64,000 nucleotides of DNA from Solibacillus sp. FSL R5-0449 (GTDB lineage Bacteria > Bacillota > Bacilli > Bacillales_A > Planococcaceae), in NCBI RefSeq assembly GCF_037975215.1, contig NZ_CP150239.1:720001-784000 (forward strand). Direction: 5' to 3'. Below are positions 1 to 8,338 of the stretch, piece by piece (the stretch's first letter is position 1; each line of letters opens with the position of its first letter). The notes below the pieces were generated by a model that had not been told where the DNA came from, did no database searches, and saw nothing but the letters and a program-made list of their open reading frames with translations. The translations under genes were made by a program, and so were the position numbers.

Positions 1-25
1 AAGGATAATAGTTGGAGATGAGTTT

Positions 26-385
26 ATGGAAAATATACAGCAGTTACTGCAAATCTCAGCAAAACTTTACCAACATTTGGTAGTCCTTCCGGAGGGGGAA
101 CAGAGAGATGCTTATATCGATAAAACGAATGACTTATTAGATGAGCGGGGTATTATCATTGAAAAGATGCAACGTGATGGTTTTCAAGTTGATATGCAAC
201 AGAAATCCCATGCCATGCTAGTTGAGTTAGATAAAGGAATTCGCGAGCGTTTAAATAGTAATATGAAAGTAATTAAGAACGATTTAAAAGATCTGCAATA
301 TTCGAAAAAAAATGAGCAACAATATATGAATCCGTATGCAAATGTTCAAGTCATGGACGGTCGCTATTATGATAAAAAGAAGTAA
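26..385 (+). CDS. fliT: Flagellar protein FliT-like chaperone
   Basis: A 119-residue, mostly helical, charged protein. It ends in NPYANVQVMDGRYYDKKK, which matches the typical FliT tail of Bacillales (NPY...DG.F.DKRK). FliT acts in the cytoplasm as an export chaperone for the filament cap protein FliD. A GGAGATGAG ribosome site lies just before the ATG. It is followed after 29 bases by fliS, so both probably belong to a fliD operon whose start lies outside the window. In B. subtilis the order is fliD-fliS-fliT, so the order is swapped here. FliT proteins are poorly conserved; the call rests on the C-terminal motif and the location next to fliS and hpf. Confidence 0.8.
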   Translation: MENIQQLLQISAKLYQHLVVLPEGEQRDAYIDKTNDLLDERGIIIEKMQRDGFQVDMQQKSHAMLVELDKGIRERLNSNMKVIKNDLKDLQYSKKNEQQYMNPYANVQVMDGRYYDKKK

Positions 386-414
386 TACTAACAGCAATAA
401 AAGGAGTGTCAACA

Positions 415-819
415 TTGACAACACAAACAAATGCTTTCAACGCATACAAACAAAACAGTGTGACAACTGCTTCCCCTGGGGAACTAACGCTAATGTTATA
501 TAACGGGTGCTTAAAGTTTTTGAATAAAGCGAAGCAGTCTATTACCGATAAAAATATAGAAGAGCGCAACCATTATATCCAGAGATCACAAGCAATTATT
601 GGAGAATTAATGTCTACACTTAATATGGACATCGAAATTTCAAAACAAATGTTACCGCTATATGGATATATGAATCGTCGTCTTACGGAAGCAAACATCA
701 AAAACGACCCTTCAATCATCACAGAAGTCGAAGGCCTAGTAACAGAATTCCGTGACACATGGAAAGAAGTTATCAAAATTACTCGCCAGCAGCAATACGG
801 TACAGCTGGACAAGTATAA
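415..819 (+). CDS. fliS: Flagellin chaperone FliS
   Basis: FliS binds the C-terminus of flagellin in the cytoplasm, prevents early polymerisation and aids export. The protein has the family signature near its start (NAYKQNSVTTASPGELTLML) and the later stretch LYGYMNRRLTEAN. I place the start at the TTG at 415, nine bases behind AAAGGAG. This gives 134 residues beginning TTQTNAFNAY, which lines up with known FliS proteins. The in-frame GTG at 406 overlaps the ribosome site and is unlikely. The gene closes the flagellar operon and is followed by a strong terminator. Confidence 0.95.
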   Translation: MTTQTNAFNAYKQNSVTTASPGELTLMLYNGCLKFLNKAKQSITDKNIEERNHYIQRSQAIIGELMSTLNMDIEISKQMLPLYGYMNRRLTEANIKNDPSIITEVEGLVTEFRDTWKEVIKITRQQQYGTAGQV

Positions 820-832
820 AATATAAATACAG

Positions 833-876
833 AAGCCGATGTGAGGAGTTTTTAATCTTCCTACATCGGCTTTTTT
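833..876 (+). terminator. Terminator after fliS
   Basis: AAGCCGATGT pairs perfectly with ACATCGGCTT around a 20-base loop, followed directly by T residues. It ends the fliT-fliS transcript. Confidence 0.9.
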
Positions 877-931
877 AATTATAACTTTTCTCTCAAATTT
901 CCACTTCTTAATTTATAAAATTTAAAATAGT

Positions 932-969
932 CAAAATAGTATTGATTATATTGTACTATTTTGTATAAT
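932..969 (+). promoter_or_regulatory. Sigma-A-like promoter with a 10-bp inverted repeat
   Basis: TTGATT (942-947), 16 bases, then TATAAT (964-969) forms a plausible vegetative promoter. The arms CAAAATAGTA (932-941) and TACTATTTTG (954-963) are perfect inverted repeats 12 bases apart. One sits against the -35 box and the other against the -10 box, as expected for a repressor site. The next forward genes are the short region at 1293-1414 and the comK-like gene at 1454. The regulator is unknown. Confidence 0.55.
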
Positions 970-1323
970 GTAAATAATTAGCAAATTTTGCTTGATACCA
1001 TTTGGTTTAGTTTAACCATACATAACCAATGGACCTACATAAATCTAAAAACATCCTACGAACTTCAGCATCAATAAATTAATATTCGCCTTTTGCTAAA
1101 TAGAAAACGGTAATATTAAACCCCTAGATGCCACTATACTCCAAGATTCCAAAACTTTCATCCGTTTTCCTAATACATAATAATTCGTTTAGTCATCTAT
1201 TCAACTTTGTTCCGTTGCGGTATTGTTTTTGGCTGGAAAATTCTATTACTTTTATTCATCGAAGAAAGCGGTTACCAAATTAAGCTAACCGTAAAGGGGG
1301 TGAGTGAGTATGTGAAATGGCAA

Positions 1324-1388
1324 AATAAAAAACCCCAAGTGAAGATCCTGCATAGACATCACCTGAGGTTTGGACGCCGGAGTATACC
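1324..1388 (-). ncRNA. Candidate antisense RNA
   Basis: On the minus strand a perfect TATAAT (plus 1394-1399) has a weak TTTTCA -35 at 17 bases. About 50 bases downstream lies a hairpin (CCTCAGGTG with CACTTGGGG) followed by TTTTTTATTTT, a good intrinsic terminator ending near 1324. The predicted RNA is about 65 bases and entirely antisense to the forward unit. Confidence 0.4.
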
Positions 1389-1414
1389 GACATATTATAA
1401 GTATACTCCTTTTT
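1379..1414 (+). terminator. Terminator before comK-like gene
   Basis: GGAGTATAC and GTATACTCC form a perfect 9-bp stem with a 13-base loop, followed by TTTTTT. It lies 40 bases before the comK-like start, so it either ends a small upstream RNA or attenuates read-through into that gene. Confidence 0.8.
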
Positions 1415-1453
1415 ACTGAAAATGATAACTATAAATTGGAAGGAGTATGGAAA

Positions 1454-1996
1454 ATGTATAGAAATTCCTTGTATGATGCCTGTGTATTAAAGCCTGAATT
1501 TGATCAGCTTAATAATCTTTATACGCTAATGATTACTCCGAATAGTTATAAAAAAGTCCCGTTCACTCCGATGCAATTCCTGGATATGGAGCTGAAACAA
1601 TATGGTTCAAGCTTAAAAGGGGCGAAGGAAGCGGCAAAAGCGGTCCTTAAGTCCAATTCGGTCAACCCGATTATGATTCCGAGGACTCCGCTTGTTCATA
1701 TTTGGTTTCCGACAGAGGCGATGCGCAATAGTGAGAATTGTATGTACTTTGCATTGCATCATGTCGAAGATGTTAAACCGTATACGGAAAATCATTCTAT
1801 TGCCGTTTTAATGAATTACGAAGAAATAATAGTTCCTGTACCGCATAGTAAACTGAAAAAACAATGGAGTAAGGCGAAAGATTACTTATCGACTGCCTTA
1901 TTAAAACAATTTTACAAGGATCCTTTATATTCCAAAGCCGAGCAACAAATAATGTTAAAATGTGCAGAACTAAATGAACCATATGTAATCAATTAA
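1454..1996 (+). CDS. comK: ComK-like competence transcription factor (copy 1)
   Basis: ComK binds paired AT-rich boxes and switches on DNA-uptake genes. The 180-residue product carries the central ComK pattern: YGSSLKGAKEAA, then NPIMIPRTPLVHIWFP, then a basic C-terminal helix, comparable to FGSSYAGRKAG...PIMVDPSNQIFLFP in B. subtilis ComK. The ATG at 1454 follows AGGAG by 8 bases and is preferred over longer in-frame starts. Near the C-terminus DPLYSKAEQQ resembles the region around FMLYPK, the MecA-binding motif of B. subtilis ComK; that match is my inference. A second, shorter ComK-like gene lies at 8339-8830. Confidence 0.85.
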   Translation: MYRNSLYDACVLKPEFDQLNNLYTLMITPNSYKKVPFTPMQFLDMELKQYGSSLKGAKEAAKAVLKSNSVNPIMIPRTPLVHIWFPTEAMRNSENCMYFALHHVEDVKPYTENHSIAVLMNYEEIIVPVPHSKLKKQWSKAKDYLSTALLKQFYKDPLYSKAEQQIMLKCAELNEPYVIN

Positions 1997-2003
1997 TAAG
2001 CAT

Positions 2004-2050
2004 AGAGTTTTACGCAACGGAGCATCCCAATGTGTGAAACTCTTTTTGTT
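2004..2050 (+). terminator. Terminator after comK-like gene
   Basis: AGAGTTT and AAACTCT form the base of a long imperfect hairpin followed by TTTTTGTTT. Confidence 0.75.
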
Positions 2051-2234
2051 TCTCAATTTTTTATCAATAGCACAATCCTTTAATGAAAACGAGAAAAATT
2101 CTGGTTCGTTGGTCATGAGTTTGAAGTCACAAATTCTCCTTAAAATAGCAATTAAGCACATAGACATTTAATCGTATATTACATCATAATGTGGGTATAT
2201 AAATTGTAGTAATGAATGGCTAGGGGGAACGGTT

Positions 2235-2612
2235 ATGGCGTTTAAACGCACAGAAGGATTTCGCTTTACTTTTGGTGTCCCAATCGAAGCAAATTTTACC
2301 GAATTAATCAATGGAAAACAGGAACAATTAGAGGTGATAAAATACCCTTGTGAAATCATCGATGTGAGCCCGCACGGAATGAAAATGTTTTCTTCTCGGG
2401 AAATTGGTGAAAATAATAATAACCTGGTGCAGTTGGAACTGGAATTCATTTTAGACGAAGTATTGATTAAGGCCATTGGAGACATCGTATGGAAGAAGAA
2501 GTACGGCGATAAGTTTCAATATGGTTTAATCTTCGAAAATCAGCCAGGTATTGAAGAATTAATCGTCAGTGAATTAAAAGTTCGGCGGAAAAAAGAAGTC
2601 GGACGTAAGTAA
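2235..2612 (+). CDS. PilZ domain protein
   Basis: PilZ domains bind cyclic di-GMP. The 125-residue protein has an arginine-containing N-terminal segment (KRTEGFRF) and the second hallmark DVSPHG (pattern DxSxxG), followed by beta-strand-rich sequence ending in DKFQYGLIFEN. The first motif is RxxxxR rather than the usual RxxxR, so binding is likely but unproven. The ribosome site AGGGGGAAC precedes the ATG. It is a single gene. A matching diguanylate cyclase is encoded at 19302-21002. A weak general-stress-like promoter (GTATAT, 13 bases, GGGTAT) lies upstream; I would not rely on it. Confidence 0.8.
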   Translation: MAFKRTEGFRFTFGVPIEANFTELINGKQEQLEVIKYPCEIIDVSPHGMKMFSSREIGENNNNLVQLELEFILDEVLIKAIGDIVWKKKYGDKFQYGLIFENQPGIEELIVSELKVRRKKEVGRK

Positions 2613-2711
2613 TTTGGTTGGTTACCATTGATTCCATATAACGATACGGTGTCTTTCTTATCAATCTGTAGGACAACTTGTCGAAAAATGAAAAAAGTTT
2701 CAAGTCGTAAC

Positions 2712-2736
2712 AGGATTTTATTGATGAATGTAGAAT
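2712..2736 (+). promoter_or_regulatory. Candidate sigma-H promoter of hpf
   Basis: AGGATTT (2712-2718), 11 bases, then GTAGAAT (2730-2736) matches the sigma-H pattern AGGAwww-N11/12-RnnGAAT. In B. subtilis the homologous yvyD gene is known to use sigma-H as well as sigma-B. The predicted start is near 2743, leaving a 30-base leader. Confidence 0.6.
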
Positions 2737-2771
2737 AGATAATTAAGAGCAGTAATGAAGGAGGAGTTCAC

Positions 2772-3329
2772 ATGCTAAAGTTTAACATTCGTGGTGAAAA
2801 TATTGAGGTAACTCCAGCGATTCGAGATTACGTTGAGAACAAAATTGAAAAGGTAGAACGCTATTTCAATGAAGATCTTAACGCGAACGCTAACGTCAAT
2901 TTGAAGGTTTATAATGATAAACAAACAAAAGTAGAAGTGACGATTCCGATGAAAAATTTAACGCTGCGTGCCGAAGAGCGTCATAACGACATGTATGCTG
3001 CAGTTGACTTAATTGTCGACAAGCTTGAGCGCCAAATCCGAAAACATAAAACAAAAGTAAACCGTAAATTCCGTGATCGTGAAGGGACAGGTGTCTACTT
3101 CGCCAATGTGACATCCCAAATGGAAGCGAACGCTGAATCTTCAGAGGATGAATATACAATCGTTCGTACGAAGCAATTTGATCTGAAACCGATGGATCAG
3201 GAAGAAGCCGTTTTACAAATGAACATGTTAGGCCATGATTTCTATATCTTCACGGATGCAGAAACAGACGGCACGAACATCGTTTACAAACGTAAAGACG
3301 GAAAATACGGTTTAATTGAAACGAACTAA
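2772..3329 (+). CDS. hpf: Long-form ribosome hibernation promoting factor
   Basis: HPF pairs 70S ribosomes into inactive 100S dimers in stationary phase or stress. The 185-residue length shows the long form. The N-terminal domain (about 1-105; starts MLKFNIRGENIEVTPAIRDY) binds the decoding centre. The C-terminal domain (about 125-185; VRTKQFDLKPMDQEEAV...GHDFYIF) mediates dimer formation. The start follows AAGGAGGAG. It sits between fliS and secA as in B. subtilis, but here comK and pilZ genes are inserted. A perfect terminator follows. Confidence 0.97.
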   Translation: MLKFNIRGENIEVTPAIRDYVENKIEKVERYFNEDLNANANVNLKVYNDKQTKVEVTIPMKNLTLRAEERHNDMYAAVDLIVDKLERQIRKHKTKVNRKFRDREGTGVYFANVTSQMEANAESSEDEYTIVRTKQFDLKPMDQEEAVLQMNMLGHDFYIFTDAETDGTNIVYKRKDGKYGLIETN

Positions 3330-3345
3330 ATGATTGACTTCCAAG

Positions 3346-3376
3346 CGGATTGCCTGAAATAGGCAATCCGTTTTTT
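3346..3376 (+). terminator. Terminator after hpf
   Basis: CGGATTGCCT and AGGCAATCCG form a perfect 10-bp stem with a 5-base loop, then TTTTTT. Confidence 0.95.
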
Positions 3377-3390
3377 GCTTTGTTGTAAAG

Positions 3391-3650
3391 TATCTAATTA
3401 AGGTTCTTGTAGTGTCTAATAAAAATATAAATTGGATATTATAAACTGAATTGACTATTATCCAGTACAAAGTGGCTATTAAGTATGGTCAAATGGCGAT
3501 AATCGTAAGTGAACTGGCTATTAAATACTTTGAGTTGGCTAAAATCCGTAAAAAATGGCCAATAAAATATCCATTCTCTCATACACGTCTTTGCATTCTC
3601 TCTCAAAGTGGCTTTAAGTGGCTAATATCTGAAAAAAGTGTCTAAAACAT
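3391..3650 (+). repeat. 21-base-period array A (TGGCTATTA core)
   Basis: Cores of the type TGGCTATTA or TGTCTAATA start at 3391, 3413, 3433, 3452, 3473, 3494, 3515, 3536, 3556, 3609, 3619 and 3639. From 3452 to 3536 the spacing is exactly 21 bases; elsewhere it is mostly 19 to 22. The 12 bases between cores are not conserved. The array fills the gap between the hpf terminator and secA. Because 21 is a multiple of three, an open frame runs through it, but there is no sign of real coding. Confidence 0.8.
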
Positions 3651-3784
3651 CCTACTCCTCTGAGTTTCTCCTTAGCAAAAAATCGCGTTGCTTTAAATTA
3701 CAATTCTTACCGCCCATTTGCACCACCGGCATATATAATGCTAAAATATACTTTGAGACTATTTATTGGGAAGTGACCAATTCG

Positions 3785-6295
3785 ATGGCAAACATATTAA
3801 ATAAATTATTTGATTTCAATAAAAAAGAAGTAAAGCGTTTAGAAAAGATTGCAGATAAAGTTGAAGCATTGGCAGGGCAGTTTGAAAACCTATCTGACGA
3901 TGCATTAAAAGCGAAAACAGAAGAATTTAAAAATCGTTATCAAAATGGCGAAACAGTGGATGCTTTGTTGCCTGAAGCATTTGCAACAATTCGTGAAGCG
4001 TCTCGCCGTGTTCTTGGCATGTTCCCTTTCCGTGTGCAGATTATGGGGGCGGCTGCATTAAATGAAGGTAATATCGCGGAGATGAAAACCGGTGAAGGTA
4101 AAACTTTAACGTCGACAATGTCCGTTTATTTAAATGCGCTTACTGGAAAAGGTGTTCATGTCGTAACGGTCAATGAATATTTAGCAAGCCGTGACGCGAC
4201 TGAAATGGGAGAGTTATATAATTGGTTAGGCTTAACGGTCGGTCTGAACCTGAACAGTCTTTCAAAAGACGAAAAGCGTGAAGCATATGCGGCGGATATT
4301 ACATATTCGACGAACAATGAGCTTGGTTTCGACTATTTACGTGACAACATGGTGCTTTACAAAGAAGACCGTGTACAGCGTCCGCTTTATTATGCGGTAA
4401 TCGATGAAGTTGACTCGATTTTAATCGATGAAGCGCGTACACCGTTAATCATTTCCGGACAAGCAGGGAAATCTGCACAGCTATACGTACAGTCAAATGC
4501 ATTTGCCCGTATGTTAAAACAGGATGAAGACTACAACTATGAAGAATCAACAAAAGGCGTAACGTTGACAGAGCAAGGGATCGAAAAGGCGGAGCGTGCG
4601 TTTGGCATCGATAACTTATTCGATTTAACACATGTTCGTTTAAACCATGCGATCAACCAAAGCTTAAAAGCACATGCATCGATGCATAAGGATGTCGACT
4701 ATGTTGTACAGGACGGGGAAGTTGTAATCGTTGACGGCTTTACTGGTCGTTTAATGAAAGGCCGACGCTATTCAGATGGTTTACACCAGGCGATTGAAGC
4801 GAAAGAAGGTCTTGAGATTCAAAATGAATCGATGACAATGGCGACCGTTACATTCCAAAACTATTTCCGTATGTACGAGAAACTGTCTGGTATGACAGGT
4901 ACAGCGAAAACAGAGGAAGAGGAATTCCGCAACATCTACAATATGCAGGTTGTAGCGATTCCTACGAACAAACCGATTGCGCGTGATGACCGTCCTGACC
5001 TTATCTTTGCAACGATGGAAGGCAAGTTCAAAGCAGTTGCGGAAGATATCGCAGAGCGTCACCGTAATGGTCAGCCGGTACTGGTTGGTACGGTTGCGAT
5101 CGAAACATCGGAAATCATTTCAAAATATTTAACGAAATTTAAAATTCCGCATAACGTGTTAAACGCGAAAAACCATGAGCGTGAAGCGGAAATCATTTTA
5201 AATGCCGGCCAAAAAGGTGCAGTTACAATTGCAACAAACATGGCAGGTCGTGGTACCGACATTAAACCGGGTGAAGGTGTGCTTGAAATTGGCGGTCTAG
5301 CGGTAATCGGTACAGAGCGTCATGAATCACGCCGTATCGATAATCAGCTTCGTGGTCGTTCTGGTCGTCAAGGGAACCCGGGGGTAACGCAATTCTATCT
5401 TTCTTTGGAAGATGAATTAATGCGACGCTTCGGTTCAGATAAAATGAAGACGATGATGACAAGACTTGGTATGGACGATACACAGCCGATCCAATCAGGC
5501 ATGGTTTCAAAAGCGGTAGAATCAGCACAAAAACGTGTTGAAGGGAATAACTTCGATGCCCGTAAACGTCTATTACAATACGATGATGTACTTCGTCAGC
5601 AACGTGAAGTGATTTATAAAGAGCGTGAAGAAGTATTGGATTCGGAAAATATGCGTGCATTAGTAGAGTCTATGATATCTCAGGCAATCGAAAATCAAGT
5701 AGCCCTTCATACACAAGGCGAGAAGGAAAACTGGACACTGGATGCACTGGAAGACTATATCGCAGCGAATCTTTTAGATGAAGGCGATATTACGAAAGAG
5801 CAGCTTGAAAATAAATCACCAGAAGAAATGATCGCGTTCATCTCTGAAAAAGTGACAGCGCGCTATGATGAAAAAGAAGAAGCGATGACACCAGAGCGTA
5901 TGCGCGAATTCGAAAAGGTTATTTTATTGCGTTCAATCGACTCGAAATGGATTGACCATATCGATGCTATGGATCAGTTACGTCAAGGGATTCACCTGCG
6001 AGCTTACGGTCAAAACGATCCATTACGCGAATACCAGCAAGAAGGTTTCGCAATGTTCGAAGACATGGTCGCAGCGGTACGTGAAGATGTAGCGAAGTAC
6101 GCATTAAAAGCGGAAATCCGCAGTAATCTGCAACGTGAAGAAGTAGCAAAAGGACAAGCTGTCAACCCGAAAGAAGAAGGCGCAGCAAAACCCAAAAAAC
6201 TACCGACACGTAAAGCCGAAAACATCGGACGCAACGACCCATGCCCATGCGGCAGCGGCAAGAAATACAAATCATGCCACGGCGTAGGCCAATAA
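3785..6295 (+). CDS. secA: Preprotein translocase ATPase SecA
   Basis: SecA drives secretory proteins through SecYEG at the membrane using ATP. The 836-residue protein has Walker [10 protein letters not shown], the DEVDS box ([10 protein letters not shown]), the second helicase motifs ([10 protein letters not shown] and [10 protein letters not shown]) and the C-terminal zinc-binding, SecB-type tail [13 protein letters not shown]. The start ATG at 3785 gives the normal N-terminus [15 protein letters not shown]; the frame is open further upstream to 3638, but that part runs through the repeat array and is not family-like. The ribosome site before 3785 is weak (GGAAGTG). prfB follows as in B. 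subtilis, after a terminator and a repeat element. Confidence 0.98.
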   Translation: MANILNKLFDFNKKEVKRLEKIADKVEALAGQFENLSDDALKAKTEEFKNRYQNGETVDALLPEAFATIREASRRVLGMFPFRVQIMGAAALNEGNIAEMKTGEGKTLTSTMSVYLNALTGKGVHVVTVNEYLASRDATEMGELYNWLGLTVGLNLNSLSKDEKREAYAADITYSTNNELGFDYLRDNMVLYKEDRVQRPLYYAVIDEVDSILIDEARTPLIISGQAGKSAQLYVQSNAFARMLKQDEDYNYEESTKGVTLTEQGIEKAERAFGIDNLFDLTHVRLNHAINQSLKAHASMHKDVDYVVQDGEVVIVDGFTGRLMKGRRYSDGLHQAIEAKEGLEIQNESMTMATVTFQNYFRMYEKLSGMTGTAKTEEEEFRNIYNMQVVAIPTNKPIARDDRPDLIFATMEGKFKAVAEDIAERHRNGQPVLVGTVAIETSEIISKYLTKFKIPHNVLNAKNHEREAEIILNAGQKGAVTIATNMAGRGTDIKPGEGVLEIGGLAVIGTERHESRRIDNQLRGRSGRQGNPGVTQFYLSLEDELMRRFGSDKMKTMMTRLGMDDTQPIQSGMVSKAVESAQKRVEGNNFDARKRLLQYDDVLRQQREVIYKEREEVLDSENMRALVESMISQAIENQVALHTQGEKENWTLDALEDYIAANLLDEGDITKEQLENKSPEEMIAFISEKVTARYDEKEEAMTPERMREFEKVILLRSIDSKWIDHIDAMDQLRQGIHLRAYGQNDPLREYQQEGFAMFEDMVAAVREDVAKYALKAEIRSNLQREEVAKGQAVNPKEEGAAKPKKLPTRKAENIGRNDPCPCGSGKKYKSCHGVGQ

Positions 6296-6303
6296 AAGCA
6301 AGT

Positions 6304-6350
6304 AAACCGAGGTCATTGAAACTATGCTCAATGACCCGGTTTGTTTTTTC
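6304..6350 (+). terminator. Terminator after secA
   Basis: AAACCGAGGTCATTG pairs with CAATGACCCGGTTT (one mismatch) and is followed by GTTTTTTC. Confidence 0.9.
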
Positions 6351-6495
6351 ATAAAGGTTGAAATGAGGAAGTGCTAACATTTGGTGGGGAATATGGGACT
6401 TTTCCGATTGATTACTCACTCACCCTCTAGCTTTGGTAAAACTTAAGTGCCTCAATAATATAAGGTGCTTAAATTTAAAAATAAATGGCACTAAG

Positions 6496-6650
6496 TTGAT
6501 TGGAGCGAAGGCGGCGACTCCTGGGGGAATAGCGTGACGCCTGAGACAAGGAACAAAAGCTAACAACGCCACGTCCTGTGGCAACGCTTTTGTGACCAAC
6601 ATCGTGTTGGCCTCACGCCCCCGGAAAGCGTCCGCCGCAGCGGAAATCAA
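6496..6650. repeat. Dispersed palindromic element with nested hairpins
   Basis: Outer arms are TTGATTGGAGCGAAGGCGGC and a matching right end with GTCCGCC and AAATCAA. This GC-rich outer part looks like the dispersed intergenic repeat common in Bacillales. Inside are two strong hairpins: ACAAAAGC...GCTTTTGT enclosing GCCACgtcctGTGGC, and CCAACATCGTGTTGG. The inner core CACGTCCTGTGGCAA (6570-6584) recurs exactly at 44237-44251. It lies just before prfB; the element is much richer in GC than its surroundings. Confidence 0.7.
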
Positions 6651-6698
6651 CGATGATAGAAAACGAAAACTTTAACACTCAACTACGGAGGAAAATAT

Positions 6699-7806
6699 AT
6701 GATGGAATTAGCAGATGTGCGGAATGCACTCGAAAATACAGCTACAAAACTAGCGGACTTCAGGGGGTCTCTTTGACTTAGAAAACAAAGAGGCACGCAT
6801 CCAGGAACTAGATGAATTGATGCTTGAACCCGAATTCTGGAACGACCAGAACGGTGCACAGGCAATCATTAACGAAAGCAACGGCATTAAAGCAGTTGTC
6901 AACGAATTCAATGACTTAGTCGACACACAGGAAAATCTCGAAATGACGCTCGAGCTATTACGCGAAGAACCAGACGCAGAACTGCAGGAAGAACTAGGCA
7001 AAGAACTTACTGAATTCCAGACAAAAATGGAAGAGTTCGAACTGCAAATGCTGTTATCAGAACCATACGATAAAAACAATGCCATTTTAGAACTGCATCC
7101 AGGTGCAGGTGGTACCGAGTCGCAGGACTGGGGCTCGATGCTATTACGTATGTACACACGCTGGGCAGAGAAGCGCGGCTTTAAAGTAACGACAATCGAC
7201 TATTTGCCTGGCGATGAAGCCGGCATTAAATCGGTTACACTTCAAATTTCAGGCCATAATGCATACGGCTATTTAAAAGCGGAAAAAGGCGTACACCGTC
7301 TAGTACGTATTTCACCGTTCGATTCTTCAGGCCGCCGTCATACATCGTTCGTTTCATGTGATGTTATGCCGGAGTTCAATGACGAAATCGAAATCGACGT
7401 TCGAACAGAAGATTTGAAGGTCGATACGTACCGCGCAACTGGTGCCGGTGGTCAGCATATTAACACGACCGACTCGGCTGTACGTATTACCCATCTTCCA
7501 ACAGGTGTCGTTGTACAATGTCAGTCAGAACGTTCACAAATTAAAAACCGTGATGCAGCAATGAAAATGCTGAAATCGAAGCTGTATCAGCTGGAAATCG
7601 AAAAGCAGCAGGCACAGCTGGATGAAATTCGAGGAGAGCAGAAGGAAATCGGCTGGGGCTCACAAATTCGTTCATATGTATTCCATCCGTATTCAATGGT
7701 AAAAGATCACCGTACAAGTGCCGAAACAGGAAATGTAGGCGCTGTAATGGACGGCGACCTCGATATTTTCATTACTGCCTATTTACGATCAAAAATCTCA
7801 TACTAA
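6699..7806 (+). CDS. prfB: Peptide chain release factor 2, programmed +1 frameshift
   Basis: RF2 releases proteins at UGA and UAA codons. Translation starts at the ATG at 6699 behind GGAGG and reads 25 codons to an in-frame TGA at 6774-6776. The site AGG GGG TCT CTT TGA C carries both classic frameshift signals: an internal Shine-Dalgarno-like AGGGGG and the slippery CTT TGA C. After the +1 shift, reading continues from 6775 to 7806, giving 368 residues. Visible motifs are [19 protein letters not shown] (with the SPF stop-recognition motif) and [14 protein letters not shown] (GGQ catalytic loop). The shift makes RF2 self-regulating: when RF2 is scarce the ribosome pauses at TGA and shifts. 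Confidence 0.98.
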
Positions 7807-7837
7807 CATCTTCAGCGGTTATCCGCTCAAGAAAGTG

Positions 7838-7877
7838 AAAACCGTGCCTTAGTAAAAAGCTAAGGCACGGTTTTTTT
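7838..7877 (+). terminator. Terminator after prfB
   Basis: ACCGTGCCTTAG and CTAAGGCACGGT form a perfect 12-bp stem followed by a T run. Confidence 0.95.
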
Positions 7878-7945
7878 AGTGAAATTTAAGCTAAGTAATA
7901 ATTTTCCACTTGTCAGATTTAAAAAAATATGTGAAAATACATATG

Positions 7946-7959
7946 CGAACAAATGTTCT
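7946..7959 (+). promoter_or_regulatory. LexA (SOS) box upstream of hypothetical gene
   Basis: CGAACAAATGTTCT matches the Gram-positive LexA site CGAACRNRYGTTYG at 13 of 14 positions. It lies 20 bases before the start at 7980. A TTGTCA (7910-7915) and GAAAAT (7933-7938) pair upstream would place the transcription start beside the box. Confidence 0.7.
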
Positions 7960-7979
7960 TATTAATTGGAGGTATTCGT

Positions 7980-8333
7980 ATGCTGCAAATTCCTTCTAAA
8001 ACGATTCCGTATTATGAGGCTGGGATTTATTTGCCGTTGCTGTTAATTATTCTTGGGAAAGATTACACAATAGTGGAGCAAAGTCCGTTCAAATTTAAAA
8101 ATCCCTATTTGCAATTAATCGATGCTGTACGTATCAAAATAGAGCATGACTTAAAAGAAACGAAGGACTATTTTAAACTTCATCAGATGCGCTTAGTGAG
8201 AGGCAAAACGGATGATTTGTTTACCGAGTATCATTTTTACTTTGGGGGAATCATGGAGTGCAGAAGATATTCGAATATTCGCCTTCGTAATCAAAGTGAG
8301 TTACTTCTTGCTGAATATTTTAAAAAAAGTTGA
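7980..8333 (+). CDS. Hypothetical protein, probable SOS-regulated gene
   Basis: I do not recognise this 117-residue protein. It begins MLQIPSKTIPYYEAGIYLPL, has one hydrophobic stretch near the N-terminus (IYLPLLLIILG, too short and isolated to be a sure membrane helix) and is basic and aromatic-rich after that (DYFKLHQMRLVRG, EYHFYFGG, MECRRY). GGAGG seven bases before the ATG fixes the start. The near-perfect LexA box upstream suggests DNA-damage induction, and uvrBA with its own box lies 1.6 kb downstream. It converges on the comK-like gene at 8339, with only five bases between the stops and no terminator between them. Confidence 0.75.
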   Translation: MLQIPSKTIPYYEAGIYLPLLLIILGKDYTIVEQSPFKFKNPYLQLIDAVRIKIEHDLKETKDYFKLHQMRLVRGKTDDLFTEYHFYFGGIMECRRYSNIRLRNQSELLLAEYFKKS

Positions 8334-8338
8334 TGCTC

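Larger units (their letters stand above)
1293..1414 (+). pseudogene. Possible remnant of a type I toxin transcription unit
   Basis: A strong ribosome site (AAAGGGGG, 1293-1300) precedes an ATG at 1310 whose next codon is a stop. This is followed by AAAATAAAAAACCCC and a hairpin, a layout I associate with the 3' part of small holin-like type I toxin genes. The forward unit ends in a perfect terminator at 1379-1414, and an antisense promoter and terminator lie inside it. No hydrophobic toxin body is visible, so it may be deleted. The open frame from 1207 has no ribosome site and is probably not coding. This is an inference from layout only. Confidence 0.35.

Noticed and set aside
1207-1419. 70-codon open frame upstream of comK
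   Set aside because: Starts with TTG without a ribosome site and runs through two terminator hairpins; better explained as a small RNA or remnant locus.
3451-3645. Open frame with heptad-like repeats before secA
   Set aside because: Same effect of the 21-base period in array A; no ribosome site or protein family.
6774-6776. Nonsense mutation or frameshift pseudogene in prfB
   Set aside because: The TGA is the conserved programmed frameshift site with both stimulating signals.
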